The notes under the pieces: model-generated
Databases searched by the model: none
What the model was told of the DNA's origin: nothing
The model's input: the letters and a program-made list of their open reading frames with translations, nothing else
Program-made: the position numbers and the translations under genes
Part shown: positions 9,399 to 18,700 of the stretch, one piece after another
Layout: every line of letters starts with the position of its first letter
How positions within the stretch are numbered: the stretch's first letter is position 1
Assembly: GCF_015207665.1 (NCBI RefSeq)
Contig: NZ_JADEWL010000019.1
Span: 20,454-84,453 of the forward strand
DNA from: Plectonema cf. radiosum LEGE 06105
GTDB taxonomy: Bacteria > Cyanobacteriota > Cyanobacteriia > Cyanobacteriales > Nostocaceae
Direction of reading: 5' to 3'
DNA: 64,000 bases

Positions 9399-11336
9399 AT
9401 GAATCAAAATATTTCTTCCGAATTAGCTCAACAACTACAAACATCTCTCGATTCTAGCGTAGAAAATACAGGAATTCCCGGTGCGACTGTGGCTGTGATT
9501 AATTCTCAAGGTACTTGGTACGGTTCTAGTGGAGTTTCTAATCTGGAAACACAAACACCACTCAATCAAGATGATTTGTTCCAAATTGGTAGTATTAGTA
9601 AGACGTTTACAGCAGCAACTATTCTCAAATTAATTGAAGAAGAAAAGTTGAATTTAGTAGATACTCTCGATAAATGGTTACCCAATTCTATTATTAATAA
9701 TATTCCCAATGCTAACAACATCACTGTCGAGCAATTGTTGAACCATACCAGTGGTATTTTCAACTATACAAATAATCCACAATTTGCCATAGATGAATTA
9801 GCTGTTTTCAATGGTGCTGATATTGATAGAAGTCGAGAAGCAATACTTAAAAATTATGTTTCGGGAGAGGATGCTTACTTTGCTCCAGGAGAATCATTCT
9901 TTTATTCCAACACTAATTATCTCTTGTTAGGAATGCTAATTGAAGCTGCAACGGGTAATCCCTATAAAAGTGAGGTGAATCGCTTAATATTAGAACCCTT
10001 GGAATTAGATAATACTTATTTTGTGGGAGATAAAATTCCCAAAGAAAGATTGGTAAGAGGATATGGAGATGTAATTGGAGAAGATGGAAATTTCGGTGCA
10101 GATGGTATTCTTGAAGATACTACAGATGCATTTTCAACTATTGCTTCGACGTTAAGTGATGGTGGAATTATCTCTAACACCAAAGATGTAGCTCGTTTTA
10201 GTGATGCACTATTGAGTGGTGAATTATTAAACCCTGAAAGTCTCAATCATATGCTTTCTTGGTCTGGTATTGAACAAGCACAAGTTGGAACTGGATATGG
10301 ATTAGGTATATACGAAGAACAAACTCCTTGGGGTGAAATTTGGGGACATGATGGTGGTACTTTTGGTTATATTAGCCGAATGAGCTATTTTCCAGAGACT
10401 GATACTACTGTTGTAGTTCTTATTAATCAAGTAGATTTTCAACCTTTGACATTTTCGATAGATTCTGTATTTTCCGGCATTACTAAAACTCTCCTTGGTG
10501 CTAGTGAAAATGAAATTACTCCAGAGGCTTTACTAGATTCTTTCGACAGTAATTTTGTTGATGGTTTGATTGATGTAATTAATGGAGTTGAAAATAAAGC
10601 TGATTTGCTCAGTTTAGTCAATAATGGAGAGACGTTTACGGAGCTTGATGTAGAGGAAGAGAAGTTTTTCGATTTGATTAGTAATCCAGATAATCAAGAC
10701 GACTATACAGCGCTAGTTAACTATTTACGCTTTGGTGCGATTGTTCCAGAAGAAAGTAATCTGATGGTGGGGAATCAAGCGGATAATACGCTTGCTGGTG
10801 AAAACCGTGATGATATTTTAGCTGGAGGATTAGGGAATGATTTAATTTTCGGTCAAGGTGGTAATGATATTTTACGAGGAGATGTAAATAATTCCTCTGG
10901 TGGTGGAAGTATTGGTGGTGATGACACTATATACGGTGGAGCAGGAAATGATCGTATCGGTGGTAAAGCTGGTAATGATTTGATTTTCGGTGAAGCAGGA
11001 AATGACAGAATTTGGGGTGATGCTGGTGATGATACAATTTCGGGTGGTTTGGGTAATGATAGTCTCAATGGTGGTACTGGTAATGATGTATTTCTCTTGA
11101 AACAGAATCAAGGTACGGATAAAATTTTTGATTTTAAAGTTGATGATGACTTGATTGATATTACTGGTTTGAATATTGATTTAGAGAATATCGATATTAT
11201 CCAACAAGGTAAAGATACTGTAATTGCTGTTAATGGTTCGGATATCGCAATTTTGCAAAATCTCAATGTTGATAGTTTAAGTGCAGATAATTTTATTAAT
11301 CAAAACTCTTTCGGAACAGCCTTTGATTATTTCTAG
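9399..11336 (+). CDS. Serine beta-lactamase-like hydrolase with C-terminal RTX repeats
   Basis: 645 residues. The first 370 or so form a class C beta-lactamase/penicillin-binding-protein-like serine hydrolase: catalytic SxxK motif SISK at about 65-68, YxN-type motif YSN at about 168, and WGHDGG in place of the KTG box. An all-alpha linker follows (about 380-450). RTX calcium-binding nonapeptides (GGLGNDLIFGQGGND and similar) run from about 455 to 560, and an RTX-type C-terminal tail completes the protein. No Sec signal peptide is visible, so type I export and calcium-dependent folding outside the cell are expected. Substrate is unknown: members of this family include esterases and D-amino-acid peptidases as well as beta-lactamases. 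AAGGA stands 11 bases before the ATG. It is the only plus-strand gene of the island and no Pho box was found before it. Confidence 0.88.
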   Translation: MNQNISSELAQQLQTSLDSSVENTGIPGATVAVINSQGTWYGSSGVSNLETQTPLNQDDLFQIGSISKTFTAATILKLIEEEKLNLVDTLDKWLPNSIINNIPNANNITVEQLLNHTSGIFNYTNNPQFAIDELAVFNGADIDRSREAILKNYVSGEDAYFAPGESFFYSNTNYLLLGMLIEAATGNPYKSEVNRLILEPLELDNTYFVGDKIPKERLVRGYGDVIGEDGNFGADGILEDTTDAFSTIASTLSDGGIISNTKDVARFSDALLSGELLNPESLNHMLSWSGIEQAQVGTGYGLGIYEEQTPWGEIWGHDGGTFGYISRMSYFPETDTTVVVLINQVDFQPLTFSIDSVFSGITKTLLGASENEITPEALLDSFDSNFVDGLIDVINGVENKADLLSLVNNGETFTELDVEEEKFFDLISNPDNQDDYTALVNYLRFGAIVPEESNLMVGNQADNTLAGENRDDILAGGLGNDLIFGQGGNDILRGDVNNSSGGGSIGGDDTIYGGAGNDRIGGKAGNDLIFGEAGNDRIWGDAGDDTISGGLGNDSLNGGTGNDVFLLKQNQGTDKIFDFKVDDDLIDITGLNIDLENIDIIQQGKDTVIAVNGSDIAILQNLNVDSLSADNFINQNSFGTAFDYF

Positions 11337-11377
11337 ATTGTACAAGGAATAAATGCTAATAATTTAACCCAATCTCC

Positions 11378-11504
11378 AGAAGTCAGGTTTTTAGGATATA
11401 AAAAAACCCGACTTCTCACCCCAGCAATTCCAACTTTTAGAAGTCGGGTTTTTACGAGTTTCTATCAGTCACATCATAAAATCATGATCAAAACCCGACT
11501 TCTT
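11378..11504. terminator. Bidirectional terminator made of AAGTCGGG palindromes
   Basis: The gap between the two convergent stop codons holds AGAAGTCAGGTTTTTA (11378-11393) paired with AAAAAACCCGACTTCT (11401-11416), and AGAAGTCGGGTTTTTA (11439-11454) paired with AAAACCCGACTTCTT (11490-11504). Stems ending in T or A runs would stop transcription from both sides. The last arm overlaps the stop codon of the minus-strand gene. Confidence 0.75.
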
Positions 11505-13488
11505 ATTCCACAGCAATTTTAACCACCATATCATTAAAGTCCATATCACCACCGTTACGTAAATCCTCAAAACCAAAGATATTGTCACCGAGTAAACGAA
11601 TGTGATCAACACCATCAGAATTAGCGCCAATGTAGGGAAAGTAAACTGTGGGGTCGTTGCTGGTATCATTATCTTGAAGCTGTTGCAAGTTCCCATTAAC
11701 AATCATCATCGGTGCGAAAATCGACTCTGCTATAATGTCTGCTGTGATTGAAGCTGTACTTTGATTATCGGCTTTTAGTGTGAAAACCTCACCGTTAGTG
11801 TCTTTAACCAAATTCTCTAAAGCTGCATTGAGATAATCGCGATCGCGATTCGGGTTAAGACTATCGATAATACCATCAGGGTTATCAAGTCTGTAGAAAA
11901 CAACTTCGTTATCAAACTTAGCTTCACGGAAAACTTCTGCTGTCACAGTGACGGTTTCACCAGCAAATTGTCTCAAGTCAATTAATTCCGCAGTATTACC
12001 AGCTTGACTTGTACCATTTGGTGCAGATTGGTTAGTAATTTCCAAGTTCAATACTAAATCATTGAAATCGCGATCGCCACCACCAATTTGGTCTTCCCAG
12101 GCTAGTTCAAATTTACCATTACCCATATCTGCAATTTTGACTTGAGCAAAATCACTACTACTAAAAGTTGAACTCAAGAGAACGTTATTTGGAGAAGTTT
12201 CATCACTAATGACGTTATCAGTAGTACTATTTGTGACCAGATAAAATACTAAACGTTCGCCGCTTTGATATCCTTCTAAAATGCGTGTTTTTTCTAATTC
12301 TGCATAACCATTCGGTTGATTATTAATAGCAGAAAAAATAACTTTACTTTGTTGTAATGCTTCTTGAATATATTCTGGAGAGTCGGGAGTTATGCCATTA
12401 ACAGCATTATTCTCATCAACAATAAAAACACCTAATTCACTGATGTTATCCGCATCAGTACCAACTAGGGAGAACAATATATTTGCTTTTTCTTGAGTAT
12501 CTCCAATTAAACTAAAAATACCTTGTTTACTTTGTTCAATATCAAATTCAGGTAAAGGTTCATCTTGCAAATTAATAGTGATATTAGCATTCTGACTGAA
12601 ACTACTATTATCAGCAACCGTAACTAATAAATTAAAAATAGGATTCTTTTCAAAATCTAAATCATCACTGTCATTAACAATAATTTCACCGCTCGTTCCA
12701 TCAATTGTGAAAGCAGTATTACCATCACCATCAATATCCAGATTACCATCAGTAATATTATAGATGAGGATATCATTTTTATCGGAGTCATTAGCGCTAA
12801 CCGTACCGATTAACGTTTCCTCTACACTATGTTCTCGAATAGAAAAAGTAGCATCTTCAATAACAGGTTTATCTAGTCCAGGATTGTCAGGAGCATTTTT
12901 ATCAACAACCACATTCTGTGGATTTAATTGACTAGGAACAACACCTGAAACAGTTACTAATTGTGTACCAAGTGCAGTGATAATACTATCATTCCCTTGT
13001 TGAGTAATCGAAAGGTCATTGAAATTTTCAACACCAGCTAAATCGACTCTGATTGTATCTTCAGCAAAATTAAAATCAGTAATTGTATTGGGATTTTCTG
13101 GTAATTCAACATTCGCAATCCAAAATACATCTTTACCTAAACCACCAGTAAAAGTATTACCACCACGTCCAGCGAAAATTATATCATCACCAATACCACC
13201 ATCAACTGTATCATTACGGTCAGGGAAAATTTCATCGTTTCCTTCACCCCCATCAAGTGTATTATTTCCTTCACCATCGGAGTAGAGGTCATCGTCCCCA
13301 GCATCTCCAAATAATTGATCGTTACTATAAGCAAATAACTCATCATCTCCCGCACCACCACGCAGAGTATTATTTCCTTTTCCATCGCCAGCATCTAGAA
13401 TATCATTACCTTCTAAACCTAATAATTCATCATTACTTCCTACAGTTATTCGCTGATCATTGCCAGGAGTACCGTTAATAGTTGCCAT
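11503..13488 (-). CDS. RTX, cadherin-like and double DUF4114 extracellular protein
   Basis: 661 residues with no catalytic domain that I can see. Residues 1-195 are RTX calcium-binding repeats (GNDILDAGDGKGNNTLRGGA and similar) plus an RTX tail segment (VFWIANVELPENPNTITDF) that matches the C-terminal module of the neighbouring enzymes, but here it is at the N-terminus. Residues about 205-310 form a cadherin-like domain (FSIREHSVEETLIGTVSAND, DLDFEKNP). Two DUF4114-type domains follow (about 315-485 and 490-661), each ending in a GGDRDFND or GGDMDFND motif. The second closely resembles the C-terminus of the giant phosphatase at 1973-8455. It is likely a secreted calcium-dependent surface or matrix protein. 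No signal peptide; ATG start. A weak Pho-like pair lies near 13546-13564, not convincing. Confidence 0.82.
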   Translation of the reverse strand: MATINGTPGNDQRITVGSNDELLGLEGNDILDAGDGKGNNTLRGGAGDDELFAYSNDQLFGDAGDDDLYSDGEGNNTLDGGEGNDEIFPDRNDTVDGGIGDDIIFAGRGGNTFTGGLGKDVFWIANVELPENPNTITDFNFAEDTIRVDLAGVENFNDLSITQQGNDSIITALGTQLVTVSGVVPSQLNPQNVVVDKNAPDNPGLDKPVIEDATFSIREHSVEETLIGTVSANDSDKNDILIYNITDGNLDIDGDGNTAFTIDGTSGEIIVNDSDDLDFEKNPIFNLLVTVADNSSFSQNANITINLQDEPLPEFDIEQSKQGIFSLIGDTQEKANILFSLVGTDADNISELGVFIVDENNAVNGITPDSPEYIQEALQQSKVIFSAINNQPNGYAELEKTRILEGYQSGERLVFYLVTNSTTDNVISDETSPNNVLLSSTFSSSDFAQVKIADMGNGKFELAWEDQIGGGDRDFNDLVLNLEITNQSAPNGTSQAGNTAELIDLRQFAGETVTVTAEVFREAKFDNEVVFYRLDNPDGIIDSLNPNRDRDYLNAALENLVKDTNGEVFTLKADNQSTASITADIIAESIFAPMMIVNGNLQQLQDNDTSNDPTVYFPYIGANSDGVDHIRLLGDNIFGFEDLRNGGDMDFNDMVVKIAVE

Positions 13489-13865
13489 TTTTTTGTTTAT
13501 GATTTTTATATTTTTACTTTTAAATACAACCTAAATATGAGTAACGATTAAACTCAAGTAAACGTTGATACATAAATAAACTAAATTTTAATTTTAATGG
13601 CTTATAAGCTAGATTAAAAAATACTCTAGTGCAATATTTTTAGATTATTTATGATTTAAATGAGAATCTAGATAAACACGTATTACGTATTAATTACCCA
13701 TTCATATCAAGTCCGGTTAATTAATATTTGTTAATCAGCCGGACTTGATATTATGTGTTCTACAAAAGATGGTTAATTTTTATTTAAAATTGATTAGCAA
13801 TTGCTCTGTTAATTAACTAATAATTAACTAATTACTAATCTAATCAAAACTCATCCAACTTGAGA

Positions 13866-13976
13866 TTAAGCTTGAAATGCAAAGCTGGTATCATAATAAC
13901 CAGTTACACCATTAACCATCGCTAATGTGTCACCACCAAAAGCGATTCTAGTATTACCACCCATTTCAGTTACCAA
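13866..13976 (-). pseudogene. Remnant 3' end of an RTX phosphatase-family gene
   Basis: Translating the minus strand back from the TAA at 13866-13868 gives a reading that includes GGNTRIAFGGDTLAMVNGVT and ends in FAFQA. This matches the last 30 or so residues of the three nearest paralogues (GNTEIAFGGNTLAMVNGVTG...SVVFA in the gene at 18151). An in-frame stop lies immediately upstream (13977-13979) and homology ends there. It is the broken end of a further copy, left by deletion or recombination. Confidence 0.75.
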
Positions 13977-14200
13977 TCATGAGAATGGTATTCTTAGCCA
14001 TTTTAAAGGTAGTTCCCCTATTTTAAGATTTCCGACTTGAAAAATAAAAGCAGTCCTAAGTTATCAGTTATTAAGTATTTTTTTATCCGGGAAAATACTT
14101 AATTACATCATGCTTATTGTTTCATCGATTAATTAATCTAACATTAAATGCAGGTTAAAAATCTATTTTTGTTGATTTGGATGTTACAGATATTTATCCT

Positions 14201-14274
14201 AAAAACCCGACTTCTATGAGAGTTTTGAGTCGTGGGGGAAGAAGTCGGGTTTTTCTACCAAAAACCCGACTTCT
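14201..14274 (-). terminator. Palindromic terminator after the tandem alkaline phosphatase gene
   Basis: Copies of the AAGTCGGG element at 14201-14215, 14240-14254 and 14260-14274 form a hairpin of 15-base arms (14240-14274) about 30 bases past the stop codon. On the minus strand the arms read AGAAGTCGGGTTTTT and its complement. Confidence 0.7.
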
Positions 14275-14300
14275 ATAATTACCCTTCTACTTCTGTAAAA

Positions 14301-14848
14301 TTAGGCAAATACAACGCTGGTGTTGACATCCAAACCAGTCACACCGTTGAGCATTGCTAATGTGTTACCAGCAAAACCAATTTCGGTATTACCATCAACT
14401 ACATTCAATTCTAAAGTTGATGCATCAATACCCAAACTAGCGCTACCCAAAATACCAATTACATCAGTACCAATTTCAAAGTCAATGATGGTATTTGCAG
14501 CTTCGGGTAATTCCGCACTGACAATCCAGAATTGGTCGGCACCCATACCACCAGATAGGATATTATCACCACCGGATTGAACGAAGAATTTATCATCACC
14601 TGCACCACCCAAAGCACGGTCATTCATACCAAGGTAGAAGATATCATTACCTTCACCACCGGACATCCGGTTTTCACCGATGCTGTCGGTAGCTTCAAAC
14701 TCGTCATTTCCCGCTCCACCAAATACACGGTTTTGATTACCTACGTAAATTACATCATCACCGCTACCAGCATTAACGCGGTTGTTGTTTCCACCGAAGG
14801 CTAAATCAATTTCATCGTTACCCGCACCTGTAAATACGGTGTTATTAA
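14301..14848 (-). repeat. Shared C-terminal RTX module, copy A
   Basis: This segment encodes the last 185 or so residues of the tandem alkaline phosphatase. It is almost identical in DNA to copies at 18151-18700, 22632-23183 and 27604-28150, well beyond what protein conservation needs. It carries GGAGNDE-type repeats and ends in TSVVFA. Confidence 0.8.
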
Positions 14849-17531
14849 GACCGTTAAAGTTTTCGCTAATACCCGGAATTAAAGTGTCATCCTCAGAGGT
14901 TCCAGAAACTAAGTTACTTTCCTGTTCTGCTACCTCTTCTGGTTCAACACCAAACAAAGTTTGATACATCAAACGATACATATCAGTGTTATCAGCAGTA
15001 GGGGGTAGCTGATCGGCATTCAAACCGTGGGCTTTGCTAACTATACTACCGGCAAAGTCGGGAGTACCTACGTAACCAACGCCAAAGGTGTAGGTTTCCC
15101 CATCTGCTGCGGGGTTGGTAGCAGGAGCAGAAACGAAAGGTTCGGTATTGCGACCATTTTGCCCATCTAAAGGTACTTCTACTGCATCTTCGCCACTGGG
15201 TAATGTGGGGTTGACTGGTACAGTACCTACTGTTTCACCGTCTTGGTCTATGACTTGCAAACCACCTGCATCGCTGTCAGCAGCGGTTAATAACAAGGTG
15301 TTGGGGTCTTGGTTTTCAATGTAGTCCATTGCTACCCCAATGGCTTCATCAGCCCGCAACACGGCTTCGATGACACCGCGTGAATTGTTATTGTTACCAA
15401 AGTTGTCAGTAGCTTCTTCTTCCAACACTACAAAGAAACCATCTTCGTCTTTAGAGACAATGGGTAAAGCTGCTGCTAACATTTCTCCCACTGTGGGCGG
15501 ATTTTCGTTACCCGGTTGTCCGTAATTATCTAATCCTGCCTCGATATTGGCTTCTTCTGTAGTATCGTTATAGGTATCTTCCGCAGCAAAAATACCTAAC
15601 ACTTTCTCAGTATCTTCGCCCAAATTTTCTAATTCTTCACGGGTGTAAACGACGGTATAACCAAGTTCTTGCGCTTCTTCAATTAAATTGCGTCCGTCTT
15701 CGCGGATACCTTCTTCTCCAAATCTTCCAACAGTACCTTGGGGTAGATAGTGAATTTCACCACCTCCCAAAATTACCTCAGCCCCGGAAGTAACAATTTC
15801 TTCGGTAATTTCAGCAACGTCACCGCGATTTTCTGCATCTGACAAAAACACTCCGGTTCCGGGTTCGGCGATAAAGCCAGAGTTGATAACGGCAACCGCC
15901 TTACCAGCTTCTATGGCTTCTTCCATGATGGTTGTCCCCGGTTTTCCGGAAAGGGAAACGATGGGATTACCTGCTTCATCTAAGCCGTAGGAACCTGCAT
16001 AAGGTTTAGTTCCAAAGGCGTGTACTACTGCACCAGCGTTGGAAGTGGAAACAATTTGGTCGTCGATATGTCCTAAATAAACCCCAGCATCGGACATCAT
16101 ATCCCAATTCAATCTACCATCGGGACCTTTTTCGATGAAGCGTCCGGCTGCGTAGTGGGCGGGACTGGTACCGTCGGGGTGAATAAAGATAACATTACCC
16201 GTAGGTTGCGTTGCCTGTGGTGCGGGATCTGCTTCTGGTGCATCCACGTAAGACGGCAGTTCTGTATCGAACAGGGTCTCATACATAATTTCGTAGATTC
16301 CCGTATTGTCCACGGTCGGAGGCAATTGTTCGGCATTTAACCCGTAGGTTTTAGCTACAATGCTACCTTCAAAATCGGGAGTACCAGCATAACCGATACC
16401 AAAGGGAAATTGCTCTCCATCTTCATTGGGAGCAGAAATAAACGGTTCGGTAGTTCTACCGTTTCGTCCATCGAGGGGAGCTTCAATAGCATCCGAACGG
16501 TCTGCTAAAGTGGGTTGTACTGGTATAGTACCGACCTCATCGCTGTCCGTATCAATAACTTCCAAACCACCTGCATCGCTATCAGCAGCAGTAACTAACA
16601 ACGTATTGGGGTCAGTGTTATCGATAAAATCTTGAGCGACACCGATTGCTTGATCCGCTCGTAACAAAGCTTCAATAAAACCGCGTGAATTATTGTTGTT
16701 AGGGAAGTTATCAGTACCTTCTTCTTCCAACACTACAAAAAAGCCATCCTCGTCTCGATTGAGGATGGGTAGAGAAGCCGCTAACATCTCACCTACCGTG
16801 GGCGGATTCTCATTTCCCGGCTGTCCGTAACTATCTAAACCAGCTTCTATATTGGCTTCTTCGGTAGTATCGTTGTATGTATCTTCCGCCGCGAAAATAC
16901 CTAATACTTTATCTGCGTCGTCAGAGAGGTTTTCTAATTCTTCGCGGGTATAAACAACGGTATAACCATTTTCTTGGGCTTCCTCAATCAAATTGCGTCC
17001 GTCGGTACGGATACCTTCTTCACCAAAACGCCCGACAGTACCTTCAGGTAGGTAGTGAATCTCACCCCCACCCATGATTATATCTACTCCAGACTCAACA
17101 ATCTGTTTTGTAATTTCCGCTACATCACTGCGACTTTCCGCAGCAGCTAGAAATACCCCGGTTCCGGGTTCTGCGATAAAGCCAGAGTTAATTACAGCAG
17201 TCGCTTTACCAGCGTTTATCGCTTCTTCCATGATGGTTAGTCCCGGTTCGTTAACTCTTCCGGCTAAATATGAAAGAGACTCGACAGGATTACCGTTTTC
17301 GTCTAAACCGTAGGAACCTGCATAAGGTTTAGTTCCATGGGAATGAACTACCGCACCCGCATTGGAAGTAGAAACAACTTGGTCTTTAATATGTCCTAGG
17401 TAAACTCCTGCATTGGTCATCTCATCCCAATTCAATCTACCATCGGGACCTTCTTGAATAAAACGTCCAGCACCGAAGTGAGAAGGGCTTGTACCATCCG
17501 GATGGATAAATATAACGTTGTTATTTGCCAT
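14301..17531 (-). CDS. Tandem PhoA-type alkaline phosphatase (two domains) with RTX module
   Basis: 1076 residues: two alkaline phosphatase superfamily domains (about 1-430 and 445-870), closely similar to each other, then the shared RTX module (about 885-1076). Each phosphatase copy begins with NVIFIHPDGTSP, whose Asp is a metal ligand, and has the nucleophile region VSTSNAGAVVH with the catalytic Ser in the position of E. coli Ser102. Each copy lacks histidines at the places where I expect the zinc-binding His residues: the TADH motif reads AADSDAGG, and the His331 and His412 regions read DNF.NNNNSRG and GRNTEPF. This alignment is from memory. Both copies agree, so the change is probably a family trait, not decay. 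No Sec signal; type I export inferred. A four-unit Pho box lies upstream. Likely role: extracellular phosphomonoesterase induced by phosphate starvation. Confidence 0.88.
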   Translation of the reverse strand: MANNNVIFIHPDGTSPSHFGAGRFIQEGPDGRLNWDEMTNAGVYLGHIKDQVVSTSNAGAVVHSHGTKPYAGSYGLDENGNPVESLSYLAGRVNEPGLTIMEEAINAGKATAVINSGFIAEPGTGVFLAAAESRSDVAEITKQIVESGVDIIMGGGEIHYLPEGTVGRFGEEGIRTDGRNLIEEAQENGYTVVYTREELENLSDDADKVLGIFAAEDTYNDTTEEANIEAGLDSYGQPGNENPPTVGEMLAASLPILNRDEDGFFVVLEEEGTDNFPNNNNSRGFIEALLRADQAIGVAQDFIDNTDPNTLLVTAADSDAGGLEVIDTDSDEVGTIPVQPTLADRSDAIEAPLDGRNGRTTEPFISAPNEDGEQFPFGIGYAGTPDFEGSIVAKTYGLNAEQLPPTVDNTGIYEIMYETLFDTELPSYVDAPEADPAPQATQPTGNVIFIHPDGTSPAHYAAGRFIEKGPDGRLNWDMMSDAGVYLGHIDDQIVSTSNAGAVVHAFGTKPYAGSYGLDEAGNPIVSLSGKPGTTIMEEAIEAGKAVAVINSGFIAEPGTGVFLSDAENRGDVAEITEEIVTSGAEVILGGGEIHYLPQGTVGRFGEEGIREDGRNLIEEAQELGYTVVYTREELENLGEDTEKVLGIFAAEDTYNDTTEEANIEAGLDNYGQPGNENPPTVGEMLAAALPIVSKDEDGFFVVLEEEATDNFGNNNNSRGVIEAVLRADEAIGVAMDYIENQDPNTLLLTAADSDAGGLQVIDQDGETVGTVPVNPTLPSGEDAVEVPLDGQNGRNTEPFVSAPATNPAADGETYTFGVGYVGTPDFAGSIVSKAHGLNADQLPPTADNTDMYRLMYQTLFGVEPEEVAEQESNLVSGTSEDDTLIPGISENFNGLNNTVFTGAGNDEIDLAFGGNNNRVNAGSGDDVIYVGNQNRVFGGAGNDEFEATDSIGENRMSGGEGNDIFYLGMNDRALGGAGDDKFFVQSGGDNILSGGMGADQFWIVSAELPEAANTIIDFEIGTDVIGILGSASLGIDASTLELNVVDGNTEIGFAGNTLAMLNGVTGLDVNTSVVFA

Positions 17532-17708
17532 TTTGAGTTCTATTAATCCTGGGCTGATGATTTTTTATACCAAGCTGCATTCAATTTGTTAATTAATATC
17601 CCCTGCCTTAATTACTTTAAAAAAGCGAAAAATAAAGGAATATATTTCTTAACCAAAATGTCGCAGCTTGATATTAAGTATTACTACTAATCCCAGGCTA
17701 GAAATTAA

Positions 17709-17749
17709 AGTTTAAGACTGTGTTAATTAAAGGTAAAAGTTAGATTAAT
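17709..17749 (-). promoter_or_regulatory. Four-unit Pho box before the tandem alkaline phosphatase gene
   Basis: On the minus strand, octamers ATTAATCT (17742-17749), TTTTACCT (17731-17738), ATTAACAC (17720-17727) and CTTAAACT (17709-17716) start exactly 11 bases apart. The set lies about 180-220 bases before the ATG at 17531. Individual units are degenerate, but the perfect period and orientation support a PhoB/SphR site. Confidence 0.7.
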
Positions 17750-18091
17750 TAGGCGATAATTAAAAATATTTATCCAGAGAATAATAAGATTTGATTTTTT
17801 TAGGACTTGAAAAGTTAGGTATCTAAGAGCCATTTTATGCTTAAAGATTCATTAATCTATCTATTTGTATAAGTCCTAAGACGTAGGCAGAATAATATTT
17901 ATATGCTAATTGATATATTGACAATACAATCAAAGTACCTATTGAAAATACAGTTAAATGATTTTAAATATTATATTTATTTAAATTATTTTTTGAACTT
18001 GTTGTATGAATAGAAATTAGTAGTAATTTTGAAGTTAATAACAACTTTTGTGATAATTATTTGCCTTATTTGTAGTTGTATGATTCGTGTA

Positions 18092-18114
18092 GAGACGTAG
18101 CATTGCTACGTCTC
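18092..18114. repeat. TAGAGACGT palindrome
   Basis: TAGAGACGTAGCATTGCTACGTCTC forms a hairpin about 40 bases past the stop codon of the diesterase gene at 18151. The family recurs at 27121-27148, 27229-27254, 49976-50003, 56115-56140 and 56221-56245. Confidence 0.65.
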
Positions 18115-18150
18115 CATAATTACCCGTTCAAACTAATTATTCGGCAGATA

Positions 18151-18700
18151 TCAAGCAAATACAACGCTAGTATTGATATCCAAACCAGTCACACCATTAA
18201 CCATCGCTAATGTGTTACCACCAAAAGCGATTTCGGTATTACCATCAACTACATTCAATTCTAAAGTTGATGCATCAATACCCAAGTCAGCACTACCAAA
18301 GATACCAATTACATCGGTACCCATTTCAAAGTCAATGATGGTATTTGCAGCTTCGGGTAATTCTAAATTCACAATCCAGAATTGGTCAGCACCCATACCA
18401 CCAAAGAGGATGTTATCACCACCGGATTGTACATAGAATTGGTCATCACCCGCACCACCAAGAGCGCGGTCATTCATTCCCAGGAAGAAGATATCATCAC
18501 CTTCACCACCGGACATCCGATTACCACCCATGCTGTCGGTAGCGTCTAATTCATCATTACCAGCACCACCGAAAACTCTATCTTGACGAGAGACAAAAAT
18601 CAGATCATCACCGCTACCACCATTAACCCGGTTATTATTTCCACCAAAAGCTAAATCAATCTCATCGTTACCAGAACCAGCAAACAGGATGTTATTGTCA
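18151..18700 (-). repeat. Shared C-terminal RTX module, copy B
   Basis: DNA encoding the last 185 or so residues of the diesterase, nearly identical to modules A, C and D. Its final residues (GNTEIAFGGNTLAMVNGVTG) are the closest match to the remnant at 13866-13976. Confidence 0.8.

Larger units (their letters stand above)
13489..14300. other. Intergenic region with a gene remnant and palindromes
   Basis: This 810-base AT-rich gap contains the promoter region of the RTX/DUF4114 gene (13489-13700), a broken 3' end of a paralogous RTX gene (13866-13976) and AAGTCGGG palindromes (14201-14274). I see no other gene in it. Confidence 0.6.
17532..18150. other. Intergenic region with Pho box and a small palindrome
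   Basis: The 619 bases hold the promoter region of the tandem alkaline phosphatase gene, including the Pho-box repeats at 17709-17749, and at the right a palindrome (18092-18114). The remainder is AT-rich without a recognisable gene. Confidence 0.6.

Noticed and set aside
10853..11111. Minus-strand frames of 71 and 79 residues
   Set aside because: They are antisense shadows of the RTX repeats of the beta-lactamase-like gene.
13546..13575. Possible Pho box before the RTX/DUF4114 gene
   Set aside because: GTTTAATC and CGTTTACT are 11 bases apart, but both are far from consensus and no good third unit is present.
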